A DNA stretch of 64,000 nt. Source: DATLRC01 sp035478435. GTDB lineage: Bacteria; Patescibacteriota; Saccharimonadia; Saccharimonadales; UBA4665. The notes under the pieces are model-generated. The model was not told the DNA's origin and made no database searches. It saw only the letters and a program-made list of their open reading frames with translations. The stretch covers positions 1 through 64,000 of the forward strand of contig DATIJT010000019.1 of assembly GCA_035478435.1 (NCBI GenBank), in the 5' to 3' direction. Made by a program: the position numbers and the translations under genes. The number at the start of each line of letters is the position of its first letter. The stretch's first letter is position 1. Positions 33,509 to 42,448 of the stretch are shown here, one piece after another.

Positions 33509-33678
33509 AGAGCTAATCCACATCTATCTGCTAATAGCGAAACTTTAGCAGCTGCCATGATTTTTAACCTGTTTTATCGGCTTTTGGTCGTACCCGTAGG
33601 TACGAACCGAAAACGAAAAACAGGTTAAAAGTGGCAGACCTGAAGTTTTTAGCTAACAGATAGATGTGGATTAGCTCT
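33509..33678. repeat. Long palindrome between ddl and deacetylase gene (element 3)
   Basis: 170 bp. Outer arms 33509-33530 and 33657-33678 are perfect 22-bp inverted repeats. Inside are TTTTAACCTGTTTT/AAAACAGGTTAAAA, CTGCCA/TGGCAG, AAACTT/AAGTTT, and a tip CGTACC-CGTA-GGTACG. No ORF. It may terminate ddl, form a cruciform, or be a mobile hairpin element. Confidence 0.85.
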
Positions 33679-33709
33679 TACTAAAAGTTTATGATACAAA
33701 TATAGATCA

Positions 33710-34579
33710 ATGGGGAAGGTGCCTGTAAAAAAATCTTACGAATTTGAGCTTTGGATTGTTATATTCACGCTCGGAATTTGCTTGTGGGGCTCGGTTTTAG
33801 CCAATCCTCTGAAGGCGCCCGGAAACAAAATATCCGAATTATCTAATTATAAAATTGCAAAAGTGTTAAACCCAACACCGGTAAAACTTTCTTCTAAACT
33901 GAGCAGTGTTGCCACTGCGCCGCCTAAATTAGCCGCGGACGGAAATTTGCTAAAGGCCTTACCTGATTGTTCAAAAGTGGCCTGCTTGGCCCTAACTTTT
34001 GATGACGGCCCGAACCCCAATACTACGCCCGAAATTCTAAATATTTTGGAAGAACATAGCGTGGCGGCTACTTTTTTTGTAGTCGGTATCCGTATACCTG
34101 GCCACGAAGACTTGCTGCAACGCATGCAAGCGGGCGGCCAAGAGATTGGTAACCATAGTTGGAGCCACCCCAATTTTACGAAGCTAACGCCCGAACAAAT
34201 CAAGCAGCAGATAAATCAAACCCAAGCCGCTGTAGTCACGGCTGGCGTGCCGGCTCCCACCTTATTTCGGCCGCCTTACGGGGCTATCAACCAAACAGTC
34301 ATTGACAACGTACCCCTGACTTTCATGTTTTGGAACGAAGACCCCAAAGACTGGGCGGCCAATACCCCAGAGGAAGTAGTAAAAGCCGTCGAAGCTTCAG
34401 CCAAACCGGGAGGGGTGATTGAACTGCACGACATTTACCACGTTACCACTAACGCTTTGCCGAAGATTTTGGATGATTTAACCGCCCAGGGCTTCCACTT
34501 CGTAACCGTCAGCCAGCTGTTAAACCTGACGCCTGAAACTCGCGGCCAATTCTACGGCCGCCACCAACCTGTGCTATAA
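33710..34579 (+). CDS. Polysaccharide deacetylase (NodB-like), membrane-anchored
   Basis: 289 aa. One N-terminal transmembrane/signal segment (about 14-30), a spacer, then the NodB domain: TFDDGP (catalytic Asp and metal Asp), HSWSHPN (metal histidines), RPPYG, and IELHDIYH near the end. It removes acetyl groups from peptidoglycan or other envelope glycans, often giving lysozyme resistance. No good SD; TATGAT lies about 14 nt upstream. Its stop TAA overlaps the TATAAT of the guaA promoter. Confidence 0.93.
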   Translation: MGKVPVKKSYEFELWIVIFTLGICLWGSVLANPLKAPGNKISELSNYKIAKVLNPTPVKLSSKLSSVATAPPKLAADGNLLKALPDCSKVACLALTFDDGPNPNTTPEILNILEEHSVAATFFVVGIRIPGHEDLLQRMQAGGQEIGNHSWSHPNFTKLTPEQIKQQINQTQAAVVTAGVPAPTLFRPPYGAINQTVIDNVPLTFMFWNEDPKDWAANTPEEVVKAVEASAKPGGVIELHDIYHVTTNALPKILDDLTAQGFHFVTVSQLLNLTPETRGQFYGRHQPVL

Positions 34580-34602
34580 TCCTGGTCATAAGTGAGGTTT
34601 GT

Positions 34603-36663
34603 ATGACCGAGGCTAAGGCTACACCGCCCGTCGCACCAGCGGCCGCCGAAGACTATGAAAGGTCGCACCAGCTACCAAGTGTAGCGATTGTAGATACCGG
34701 CGCCCAGATGGGCGATGTCATCCACTGGCAGTTGGTAGAGGCCGGTATCCGGCCGGAAATAATCCGTTTCACCCGGGGCACCGAGCCGTTGGATGTAGCA
34801 GCTATAAAGCAAAAATTCCGCGCGGTCATATTCAGTGGGAGTGGCGAGAGCGTAAATGATGAAGGTTCGCCCCAGATCCCACTAGATTTACTAGATGGCA
34901 GCATACCTGTTTGGGGGACTTGTTTTGGTGCCCAAGCTATAGCAAAAGCGCTAGGCGGTGATGTTGGCAAGGTGCAAGTTGAAGGTCAAGACAAAGGTGA
35001 GTATGGCGCCACAGCCATAAGTGTCGATCCAAAAGCAGTAATCTACGCTGGCATCCAAAAAGCCCGGGTACTAATGAGCCATGGCGATACTATTAAAAGC
35101 CTGCCAAACGGCTTCAAAGTGACTGGCTGGTCGGGTGACATTATTGCCAGCTTTGAAAGCAGTGATGGTCGAATTGTAGCTACCCAGTATCACCCAGAAG
35201 TCGCCGAAACCGACGACGGTGTAGGCATGATGCTCCGCTTCTTGAAAGAAACCACTGGCATCACCCCTGACCCAGAATATAACTTGGCCGTCGCGCTAGA
35301 TGAATATATGGCAGTTGAAGCAGCCGAGATTGCCGAAAAGCTTAGTACTGGCAGTGAAATCCGCGGCTTTTTAAGTGGCGGAGTCGACTCTATGGTAGCC
35401 GCAAGAGAAGTCATGAGAGTAGCCCAGCAAGAGGGCCGTTTAAACCAAGTCCGGTTTTATTATGTCGACAACGGTCATACCCGCATAGAGGACGATAGCA
35501 TCATTGATCAAATGCTGGCCGAAGGTATGCCGGTAGAAAAAATTGAAGCGGCCCACGAATTTTTCCATAGTCAGGTAATGATTACTCCCAAAGACGGTGA
35601 GCCATACTTAGCGCCGCCTTTGACTGAGGTGGCCGATCCGGAGTTGAAGCGGCTAATCATTGGCACTATTTTCAAGGAAATATCAGAAAGCATTATTGCC
35701 ATTGCCGAAGTCCAAGCTGTGAGTGAAGCGCCGGTTTACTTTGTCCAAGGCACCAACGCTTCAGATATTGTTGAAAGCGGCGGCCACGGCGGCAAGAAGA
35801 TCAAAGGCCATCATAATATTGAAGCCATGGAAAGCTTACGACGGGCCGGGCGGCTTATAGAGCCTTTGCGCGGCCTCATGAAATACCATGTCCGTTATTT
35901 GGCTGAACGACGCTATGGGCTACCGGAAGAATTTGCTAGCCGCCAACCTTTCCCCGGAGTTGGCTTTAGCCCGCGGATAATTGTCAATCTGAGTGGTGAA
36001 CTGGAGAGGCCGGAAGCCGAACTGCAAGCCAGGCTGGATGAAGTTATCAAAGACCAAGTTGGCGATAGGGTACGGGGCCATATTGTAAAGATTAAATCTG
36101 TGGGGCAAAAGGGTGATGATCGCAGCATTGCCGACGCAGTTTTTCTGGAGGGCGATCCTGACTGGGGAGCACTGGATCGGCTGTCGGTAGCTATCACCAA
36201 CCAATTCGGGTCAGTTAATCGGGTTTTCTATGCGTTCGACACAATTATCGATCGTGAAGACATTGGCGGCGCGGTGGTGCGGGATGATGAAGAGCACGCC
36301 GGGCGACTGAGAGAAATGGAAGAAGTCCATCGTCAAGCTATGCTGCGCACCGGACTTGACCGCCATTTGAGCCAGCATTTTGTGGGCACGCTGCCGGTGG
36401 ATCTATATGGGCTGGGCAGTCCAACTCTAGCTTTACGGCTTTTTATCACCGGCGATAACCTAAAAGAGATGGTTAAGCGTCGATCTGGCGAAAACAAAGA
36501 AACCTTTCGCACTGGCATAGCTGCAGTACCAGGAATCCATGTCGATCAAGCCGGCTTTAACAAACTAGTGGCTAGTTTAAAACATATGCTAGTAGGTGCG
36601 GGCTACAGTTCTCTGGTCTACGATTTGACGGGTAAACCACCGGGCACTACCGAGTGGGAATAA
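34603..36663 (+). CDS. guaA: GMP synthase (glutamine-hydrolysing), enlarged form
   Basis: 686 aa, longer than the usual 510-530. Glutaminase domain: VDTGAQ, nucleophile Cys in WGTCFGAQ (about residue 107), QYHPEV. Synthetase domain: P-loop FLSGGVDSMVA, then NASDIVESGG and KGHHN. Converts XMP to GMP. The extra length includes an extended N-terminus and insertions in the C-terminal dimerisation region. Promoter extended -10 TGCTATAAT (34573-34581) and GTGAGG 6 nt before ATG 34603. Confidence 0.93.
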   Translation: MTEAKATPPVAPAAAEDYERSHQLPSVAIVDTGAQMGDVIHWQLVEAGIRPEIIRFTRGTEPLDVAAIKQKFRAVIFSGSGESVNDEGSPQIPLDLLDGSIPVWGTCFGAQAIAKALGGDVGKVQVEGQDKGEYGATAISVDPKAVIYAGIQKARVLMSHGDTIKSLPNGFKVTGWSGDIIASFESSDGRIVATQYHPEVAETDDGVGMMLRFLKETTGITPDPEYNLAVALDEYMAVEAAEIAEKLSTGSEIRGFLSGGVDSMVAAREVMRVAQQEGRLNQVRFYYVDNGHTRIEDDSIIDQMLAEGMPVEKIEAAHEFFHSQVMITPKDGEPYLAPPLTEVADPELKRLIIGTIFKEISESIIAIAEVQAVSEAPVYFVQGTNASDIVESGGHGGKKIKGHHNIEAMESLRRAGRLIEPLRGLMKYHVRYLAERRYGLPEEFASRQPFPGVGFSPRIIVNLSGELERPEAELQARLDEVIKDQVGDRVRGHIVKIKSVGQKGDDRSIADAVFLEGDPDWGALDRLSVAITNQFGSVNRVFYAFDTIIDREDIGGAVVRDDEEHAGRLREMEEVHRQAMLRTGLDRHLSQHFVGTLPVDLYGLGSPTLALRLFITGDNLKEMVKRRSGENKETFRTGIAAVPGIHVDQAGFNKLVASLKHMLVGAGYSSLVYDLTGKPPGTTEWE

Positions 36664-36705
36664 ACTTAGCTATAACAGATATACTTTGCTACAATTACTT
36701 CTGTT

Positions 36706-39117
36706 GTGAAACGATACAATCCGAAAGAAATTGAGCCTAAGTGGCAAAAGGCTTGGGCTGAGTCTGGCATCTATAAGGTTGATACCGCTGACGCCCAGAA
36801 TAAGTTTTACATTATCCCCATGTTCCCGTACCCTTCGGGGGATTTGCATGTTGGCCACTGGTATAACTTCGCCCCCACCGACACCATAGCGCGTTTTCGC
36901 CGCATGAAGGGCCACCGCGTTCTGCATGCTAACGGCTTTGACGCCTTCGGGCTACCGGCGGAAAACGCCGCTATTAAGCGTAATATTCCACCGGCCAAAT
37001 GGACACGGCAAAATATTGAATCCATGACCAAGCAGCTGGAAGCCATCGGTGCCAGTTACGACTGGAGCAAACGGGTCATTACTTGCGATCCGGAATATTA
37101 CAAATGGACGCAGTGGCTGTTTCTGCAGCTATTTCATAAAGGCCTGGCTTACCGCAAGCAGGGCTTGGTGAACTGGTGCCCTAAGGACCAAACCGTGCTA
37201 GCCAACGAGCAAGTAGTCGGCGAAGATAACCACTGCGAGCGCTGCGGCACGCCGGTCGAGCAAAAAGAGCTGGAGCAGTGGTATTTCAAGATTACTAATT
37301 ACGCCGACCGACTACTGGACGATCTGGACAAAGTCGACTGGCCGGGCAGAGTCAAGGCTATGCAGCAAAACTGGATCGGTAAAAGCTCAGGTGCCAAAAT
37401 CCGTTTTGGCGTAGAGGGCCGAAGCGAAAAGCTGGAAATATTTACCACCAGGCACGATACACAGTTTGGCATAACATTTATTGTGCTTGCTCCGGAACAC
37501 TCTATGGTGGAGAAGGTCACCACGGAAGAAAACAAAGCTGAGGTAACTGCTTATGTTAAACTAGCCTCTCATAAGACTGAACTTGACCGCAAAGAGGGAG
37601 AAAAAGATAAAACCGGCGTTTTCACAGGTGGCTATGCGCTTAATCCGGCTAATGGGGAAAAGGTTCCAATTTGGGTAGCTGATTATGTTCTTATGAACTA
37701 CGGCACCGGTGCAGTCATGGGTGTGCCGGGGCACGATGAACGAGATCACGAATTTGCCCAAAAGTACAATCTAGAAATTAGACAAGTGTTGGAAACTGAT
37801 ACTGGTACTGAGTTCCATTCCGAGGGCTTAATCGTTAACTCAGGAAAGTATAACGGCATGCGTAGCGAAGCAATGCGGGAGCAAATCCTAAAAGACTTCA
37901 TTGAGCAGGGGATTGCCGAGGAACAAATTAATTATCGTTTGCGGGATTGGCTGATATCAAGACAACGCTACTGGGGAGCTCCAATTCCGATCATCTACTG
38001 CGACGATTGCGGCACTCAAGCCGTACCGGAAGACCAGTTGCCGGTCTTGCTGCCTGAAGACGTGGAATTTGAGCCATCTGGCCAATCACCTTTGCTTCAA
38101 ATTGATGATTTCGTGAACACTACTTGCCCGGACTGCGGCAAACCGGCCAAGCGCGAAACCGACACCATGGATACGTTTGTCGATTCTTCATGGTATTTCC
38201 TGCGCTACCCCAATAATGAATACGACAAAGGTGCCTTCGACCCAGAAATTTTGGCCAAATGGGGTCCGGTGGACCATTACATCGGCGGCATTGAGCACGC
38301 CATTTTGCACTTGCTGTACGCCCGCTTCGTTACCAAATTCTTGTTTGACCATTACGAATTAGCCTTTGATGAGCCGTTCAAGAAATTATCTAACCAAGGT
38401 ATCATTCTCGGCCCCGACGGCCAGAAAATGAGTAAAAGCCGCGGCAATGTGGTCAGTCCGGACGAACAAGTTACCAGTTATGGCGCCGACTCTTTGCGAC
38501 TTTACCTGATGTTCATGGGCCCCTACGACCAGGGCGGGCCTTACAGCATGGGCGGCATAGCCGGCACCCGCCGCTTCTTGGAGCGGGTTTGGACCTTGGT
38601 GCAGGAGTTTACAGCCAGCCAGAAAGGTTCTGAACAGACTGACGAACTAAAACGAGTTATGCACCGGACTATCAAAAAAGTCACCAGTGACCTGGAAACT
38701 ATGGGCTTTAACACCGCCATCGCCGCCATGATGGAGGCCGTCAATGAACTATTCCGTATCAAGGCCGGCGGCTACAAGGCGGCTGAGTGGCAATGGGCTT
38801 TAGATAACTTACTTAAGTTGTTAGCCCCGTTCGCGCCTCACATAACCGAAGAACTGTGGCAGCAACTAGGCCATGAAAGTTCTATTCACCTGAGTGAGTG
38901 GCCGAAGTACGACGAAAAGTATCTGATCCAAGATACGATCACGGTCGTGGTTCAAGTGAACGGACGGGTGAGGGCGGAGTTGCAAATAGCGGCTGATGCC
39001 TCTGAAGCCGATATAGTTTCCTCTGCCAAATCCAATGAAAAAGTCGGCCCCTACTTGGACAAAGAAATCCGCAAAACCATTTATGTCCCAGATAAATTAG
39101 TAAATTTTGTTATTTAG
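36706..39117 (+). CDS. leuS: Leucyl-tRNA synthetase
   Basis: 803 aa. YNPKEIEPKWQ start, HIGH-type motif HVGH (in GDLHVGHWYNF), an editing domain with TRHDTQFG and GVPGHDERDHEF (Asp of editing site), zinc-type cysteines, WYFLRY, and KMSKSRGNV. GTG start 36706; an extended -10 TGCTACAAT ends 10 nt upstream, leaving a leader of only a few bases and no SD. Charges tRNA-Leu such as the one at 28218. Confidence 0.97.
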   Translation: MKRYNPKEIEPKWQKAWAESGIYKVDTADAQNKFYIIPMFPYPSGDLHVGHWYNFAPTDTIARFRRMKGHRVLHANGFDAFGLPAENAAIKRNIPPAKWTRQNIESMTKQLEAIGASYDWSKRVITCDPEYYKWTQWLFLQLFHKGLAYRKQGLVNWCPKDQTVLANEQVVGEDNHCERCGTPVEQKELEQWYFKITNYADRLLDDLDKVDWPGRVKAMQQNWIGKSSGAKIRFGVEGRSEKLEIFTTRHDTQFGITFIVLAPEHSMVEKVTTEENKAEVTAYVKLASHKTELDRKEGEKDKTGVFTGGYALNPANGEKVPIWVADYVLMNYGTGAVMGVPGHDERDHEFAQKYNLEIRQVLETDTGTEFHSEGLIVNSGKYNGMRSEAMREQILKDFIEQGIAEEQINYRLRDWLISRQRYWGAPIPIIYCDDCGTQAVPEDQLPVLLPEDVEFEPSGQSPLLQIDDFVNTTCPDCGKPAKRETDTMDTFVDSSWYFLRYPNNEYDKGAFDPEILAKWGPVDHYIGGIEHAILHLLYARFVTKFLFDHYELAFDEPFKKLSNQGIILGPDGQKMSKSRGNVVSPDEQVTSYGADSLRLYLMFMGPYDQGGPYSMGGIAGTRRFLERVWTLVQEFTASQKGSEQTDELKRVMHRTIKKVTSDLETMGFNTAIAAMMEAVNELFRIKAGGYKAAEWQWALDNLLKLLAPFAPHITEELWQQLGHESSIHLSEWPKYDEKYLIQDTITVVVQVNGRVRAELQIAADASEADIVSSAKSNEKVGPYLDKEIRKTIYVPDKLVNFVI

Positions 39118-39160
39118 CAAATAACTGGTATAATAAGAACATTAACAACGGGAGTTATCC

Positions 39161-39574
39161 ATGGTTAAACTTATCGGTGAAGCCCTGAATCAGGCTAGTT
39201 GGCGGGAAGTTATTCAAGCTCAAAAGTTACGTATGTTGACTGAAGTTGGATTTGATAAAACGATTTTGGAAAAAGGGGCAATAACCATAGATTTAATACG
39301 TCGGTCGGAGTTCTCAGAAGATGGGGCCGCTCATGTGATCATCACGCCAGACGATATGGTACGAATAGAGACAGGTTTTGAAGTTAGGCAGGTTCATAGA
39401 GACACCTACTACTTTGAAGGCGAAGATTTTGTTGTTCTTCATAAGTCCTCTTCGGAAGCAGAGAAAGTCACAGAAAAGGATGTGCCGTTTCTGCTAGCTG
39501 CGTTAAATCAAGGTGCAGTTCTACACATGTCCGTTAAAGTAGATGTGATGAGCAGTTCGCTTCCTGCTTCCTAG
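39161..39574 (+). CDS. Hypothetical protein
   Basis: 137 aa, not recognised. Soluble alpha/beta, no signal. Own promoter (TGGTATAAT near 39134) and GGGAG 6 nt before ATG 39161 support expression. Lies between leuS and rpmF. Confidence 0.65.
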   Translation: MVKLIGEALNQASWREVIQAQKLRMLTEVGFDKTILEKGAITIDLIRRSEFSEDGAAHVIITPDDMVRIETGFEVRQVHRDTYYFEGEDFVVLHKSSSEAEKVTEKDVPFLLAALNQGAVLHMSVKVDVMSSSLPAS

Positions 39575-39624
39575 AGACTTTAGTAATAAATAATTTTAGC
39601 GTTTTTATCGTCTAGTTACACTGA

Positions 39625-39653
39625 TTGTCTTTAAGGTGTTTTTGCGCTAAAAT
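39625..39653 (+). promoter_or_regulatory. rpmF promoter
   Basis: -35 TTGTCT (39625-39630), 17-bp spacer, -10 TAAAAT (39648-39653). Confidence 0.6.
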
Positions 39654-39702
39654 AGGTAGCAAGTTTTATTAACCTAAGTCCCTCATTCAGGAAGGATTCT
39701 AT

Positions 39703-39867
39703 ATGGGAAGACCCAAGAAACGAACTAGCCCGCGGCGCACCGGCTCTCGTCGCAGCCATTTGGTGCTTAAGCTAGCTCGGGCAGTCAATGCCAAATCACC
39801 CGTCAAAGTACGCACCACCAAGCGCGAAACAGGTAAGCAGCTAAAAGCTGCAGGAACTAGTAAATAG
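39703..39867 (+). CDS. rpmF: Large ribosomal subunit protein bL32
   Basis: 54 aa. The sequence begins GRPKKRTSPRRTGSRRSH and continues as a basic tail with LVLKLARAVNAKSPVKV, matching bL32 (PKKRTS...RR.H). The four zinc cysteines of some bL32 proteins are absent, so it is the cysteine-free type. GGAAGGA lies 7 nt before ATG 39703, and a good promoter lies at 39625-39653. Followed by nusB and other RNA/translation genes. Confidence 0.9.
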   Translation: MGRPKKRTSPRRTGSRRSHLVLKLARAVNAKSPVKVRTTKRETGKQLKAAGTSK

Positions 39868-39948
39868 AAACTAGGGAATAGCCGTTTAGAGGAAAAAGCG
39901 GCTGAACTTCAGCAATTTAACAAGTTATAATAGTAGAGTCGTAACATC

Positions 39949-40044
39949 ATGTCAGACAAACAACTATTTTACAGCTCCAACAGCAGCCACTCTGCTACAT
40001 GTTACATGCTATCTGCTACCTCGGCGACCGAAGGGAGCCGCTAA
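39949..40044 (+). CDS. Possible 31-codon leader ORF before nusB
   Basis: ATG 39949, downstream of TATAAT (39926-39931), opens a frame ending TAA 40042-40044, one base before the nusB ATG. The nusB Shine-Dalgarno (AAGGGAG) lies within it. No similarity recognised; may be chance. Confidence 0.25.
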   Translation: MSDKQLFYSSNSSHSATCYMLSATSATEGSR

Positions 40045-40045
40045 G

Positions 40046-40537
40046 ATGGCATCTAACCGGCACTTGGGTCGCATCATTGCTCTGCAGACGCTCTACGAAC
40101 AGGAATTTCGGACTGACGCGGGCGATAAAAGCTTTGATCTCAAGGAAATACTGGACCGGAATATCGCCCGTTACCGCGACATGGTGGACGATGTCGAGTT
40201 CGTCGAAAAACTTGTCAATGGAGTGCTCAAGGCCCAAAAGGAGCTCGACGCCAAACTTCAGCCGGTAGCGCCGGAATGGCCGATCGACCAGATCGCTCGC
40301 ATGGACCGTTTGGTGTTACGGATCGGCTTGTACGAATTAGAGCAGGAAGCGGATGTACCGCCTAAAGTTGTCATCAATGAAGCGGTGGAGCTTGCCAAAG
40401 CTTTCGGGGGTGATAATTCATCGAAATTCATTAACGGAGTACTAGGTACTCTTCTCCGCCAGAAAACCAGTGAGGCTCCCAAATCTACTAAAAAGAAGCA
40501 GTCTAAGAAACTAGGAAAAGATCATGAAAAGACCTAA
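40046..40537 (+). CDS. nusB: Transcription antitermination factor NusB
   Basis: 163 aa. R-GRIIALQTLYEQEF at the start, DFVEKLVNGVL-type helix, IDQIARMDRLVLRIGLYEL, PPKVVINEAVELAKAFGGDNSSKFINGVLG are the standard NusB blocks; a lysine-rich tail follows. It joins NusE and boxA RNA in rRNA antitermination. AGGGAG 9 nt before ATG 40046. Its end overlaps the next gene by 14 bp. Confidence 0.95.
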   Translation: MASNRHLGRIIALQTLYEQEFRTDAGDKSFDLKEILDRNIARYRDMVDDVEFVEKLVNGVLKAQKELDAKLQPVAPEWPIDQIARMDRLVLRIGLYELEQEADVPPKVVINEAVELAKAFGGDNSSKFINGVLGTLLRQKTSEAPKSTKKKQSKKLGKDHEKT

Positions 40538-41021
40538 ACCCATCCAGGGAATCCGCAAGCTTGTCAGCCGCCGACCGGTGATTGATGAGGTTGTGCACGA
40601 GACGACCTCTGGCGGGATTGTTTTTCGCCGTGATCCGAAGAGAGGCGGCCTAGAATTACTCCTAATCCAAGATGCCAAAAACCGTTGGACAATCCCCAAA
40701 GGTCACGTTGAACCAGGCGAAGAGCCTAAAGGCACGGCGGAACGTGAAATCCGCGAAGAAACTGGCCTCCAGGAAATGAAAGTCATGAGTTGGCTAGGCA
40801 AAGTTAACTTCCGCTACCGCCGCAGCCACACCCTGGTGCTTATGACCATGCATATTTATCTGGTGCAGGCTTTGGGTAACCATGACCATGTCAAGCCGGA
40901 AGATTGGATGAACGATATTAAATGGCTGCCAGCCCACGACGCCATCGACAAAATAGCTTATGAAGATATCGGTAAACTTATATTATTAGGTATGAAAAAG
41001 ATTAGAGAAGCGAAGCTTTAG
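40524..41021 (+). CDS. Nudix hydrolase (Ap4A-hydrolase-like)
   Basis: 165 aa. Nudix box GHVEPGEEPKGTAEREIREETGL, preceded by ETTSGGIVFRR and LLLIQDAKNRWTIPKG, typical of diadenosine polyphosphate hydrolases or related enzymes. AGGAA precedes ATG 40524, which overlaps nusB, so translation is coupled. The gene is followed 4 bp later by rnc. Confidence 0.9.
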   Translation: MKRPKPIQGIRKLVSRRPVIDEVVHETTSGGIVFRRDPKRGGLELLLIQDAKNRWTIPKGHVEPGEEPKGTAEREIREETGLQEMKVMSWLGKVNFRYRRSHTLVLMTMHIYLVQALGNHDHVKPEDWMNDIKWLPAHDAIDKIAYEDIGKLILLGMKKIREAKL

Positions 41022-41025
41022 AATA

Positions 41026-41721
41026 ATGGATACCAGTGCATACCAGCAATTCGCCAAAGATCGTCTAAGCGTTAATTTCAAAGACATTGCTCTATTGATC
41101 ACGGCTTTTACGCACCGCTCTTACCTGAACGAGCACAAGAAAACCGTTAGCGAGCACAACGAACGCCTGGAATTTTTAGGCGACGCCGTGCTGGAACTGG
41201 TAGTTACCGAGTACTTGTACGGCAATTACGACGATCCTGAGGGTATTTTAACCAACTGGCGGAGCAGTTTGGTACGGACGGAAAGCATCGGCGCGGCCGC
41301 TAGTCGTTATGATTTTGAGCCGCTGTTGCGCCTCAGCCGGGGTGAAAAGCGGGGCACGGAACGGGCCCGGGCGCAGATTTTAGCCAACGCTTTCGAAGCT
41401 GTCATTGGCGCCATTTATGTAGACCAAGGTTACGAAGCCGCCAAACATTTCATTACCGAAAGTATTCTATCGACGTTTGAATCAATTTTAGCCAGCGGTT
41501 CGTGGATGGACCCGAAGTCGCATTTGCAAGAACTGGTTCAAAACCAGGAAGGCTTCACACCGGCCTACAAAGTCGTTGGCGATGAAGGCCCAGACCACGA
41601 CAAACTTTTCACCATTGGCGTGTTTGTAAACGGCAAACTACGTGGTAAAGGCACCGGCCCCAGCAAACAGACCGGCCAACAAAAAGCCGCCGAAGAAGCC
41701 CTAAAGCACTATCAAAAGTAA
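41026..41721 (+). CDS. rnc: Ribonuclease III
   Basis: 231 aa. Signature NERLEFLGDAVLEL (catalytic acids), later EAVIGAIYVDQGYEAA, then a double-stranded RNA-binding domain from about residue 155 (DPKSHLQELVQ, GKGTGPSKQTGQQKAAEEALKHYQ). It cuts double-stranded RNA in rRNA precursors and long hairpins, so the large hairpins in this window are possible substrates. Starts 4 bp after the Nudix stop. Confidence 0.97.
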   Translation: MDTSAYQQFAKDRLSVNFKDIALLITAFTHRSYLNEHKKTVSEHNERLEFLGDAVLELVVTEYLYGNYDDPEGILTNWRSSLVRTESIGAAASRYDFEPLLRLSRGEKRGTERARAQILANAFEAVIGAIYVDQGYEAAKHFITESILSTFESILASGSWMDPKSHLQELVQNQEGFTPAYKVVGDEGPDHDKLFTIGVFVNGKLRGKGTGPSKQTGQQKAAEEALKHYQK

Positions 41722-41765
41722 GACCAGAATTTGCAATTTTTGAGTTAGGATGGTATTATCTCAAT

Positions 41766-42323
41766 ATGTCTCGGGTAGAGAAGCTCACAGTTATTAGAGA
41801 AACCCTGCAAGCAGGAGGCTATTATGTTGCAGGTGAAAGGCGTCCTGAGCAACCGACTCTATATCCTGATCCAGATAGAGATGCCTATGATTTGGTTAAC
41901 TTCTATGTAGCTCCCCCAGAGACCATACAGACCAAGGACGGCTTACAAGTAATTTTAGATTCCTTAGCTGCCTCTCTCAAGCCGGATCAAAAGCAAGATA
42001 TCACGACTAGGGACTATGAAGTAGGCTCAGACCGCAAATTTATTAGCGTAGGAAGACTTGATTTTAGGGAGCAGGTCGGTAAGTTGGTCACTTCTAATAC
42101 AGTACAAATTACTAGTCTTGAACTTAAAGAGATTTTTGGCGAAGATGGCATGCAAGAAGAGTCCGAGTCTGATCTAATCCGCCGCATAATACTGCGACTT
42201 TATCCCGGCCCCTCCTACGCCGATAAGGCCTACAAGATTGATCCGGCTTCAGCAATAGCTCCGTCAGAATGGCAAGCGCAGTGGGCTCTTGTGCCGTCAA
42301 GCCTTTCATTGGTTTTACCCTAA
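41766..42323 (+). CDS. Hypothetical protein
   Basis: 185 aa, no family recognised. Soluble. Phrases AYDLVNFYVAPPET and ESDLIRRIILRLYPG suggest an alpha/beta fold. Leaderless: extended -10 TGGTATTAT (41751-41759), 6 nt, ATG 41766. Confidence 0.65.
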   Translation: MSRVEKLTVIRETLQAGGYYVAGERRPEQPTLYPDPDRDAYDLVNFYVAPPETIQTKDGLQVILDSLAASLKPDQKQDITTRDYEVGSDRKFISVGRLDFREQVGKLVTSNTVQITSLELKEIFGEDGMQEESESDLIRRIILRLYPGPSYADKAYKIDPASAIAPSEWQAQWALVPSSLSLVLP

Positions 42324-42371
42324 GACTGGTTGAGTCTAGGTACTAGACTTTCATGAAAGTTCAGTACTTGG

Positions 42372-42400
42372 TTGACATCAGAGGTGATAATCTGTAAAAT
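42372..42400 (+). promoter_or_regulatory. rpsP promoter
   Basis: Consensus -35 TTGACA (42372-42377), 17-bp spacer, -10 TAAAAT (42395-42400). Confidence 0.8.
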
Positions 42401-42448
42401 AGCAAGCATTATCTTCACTAAAATTTAGGACGAAAGAGAGTTTACTAG

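Noticed and set aside
40016..40268. ORFs on both strands over the nusB start
   Set aside because: Overlap NusB, which has clear family motifs.
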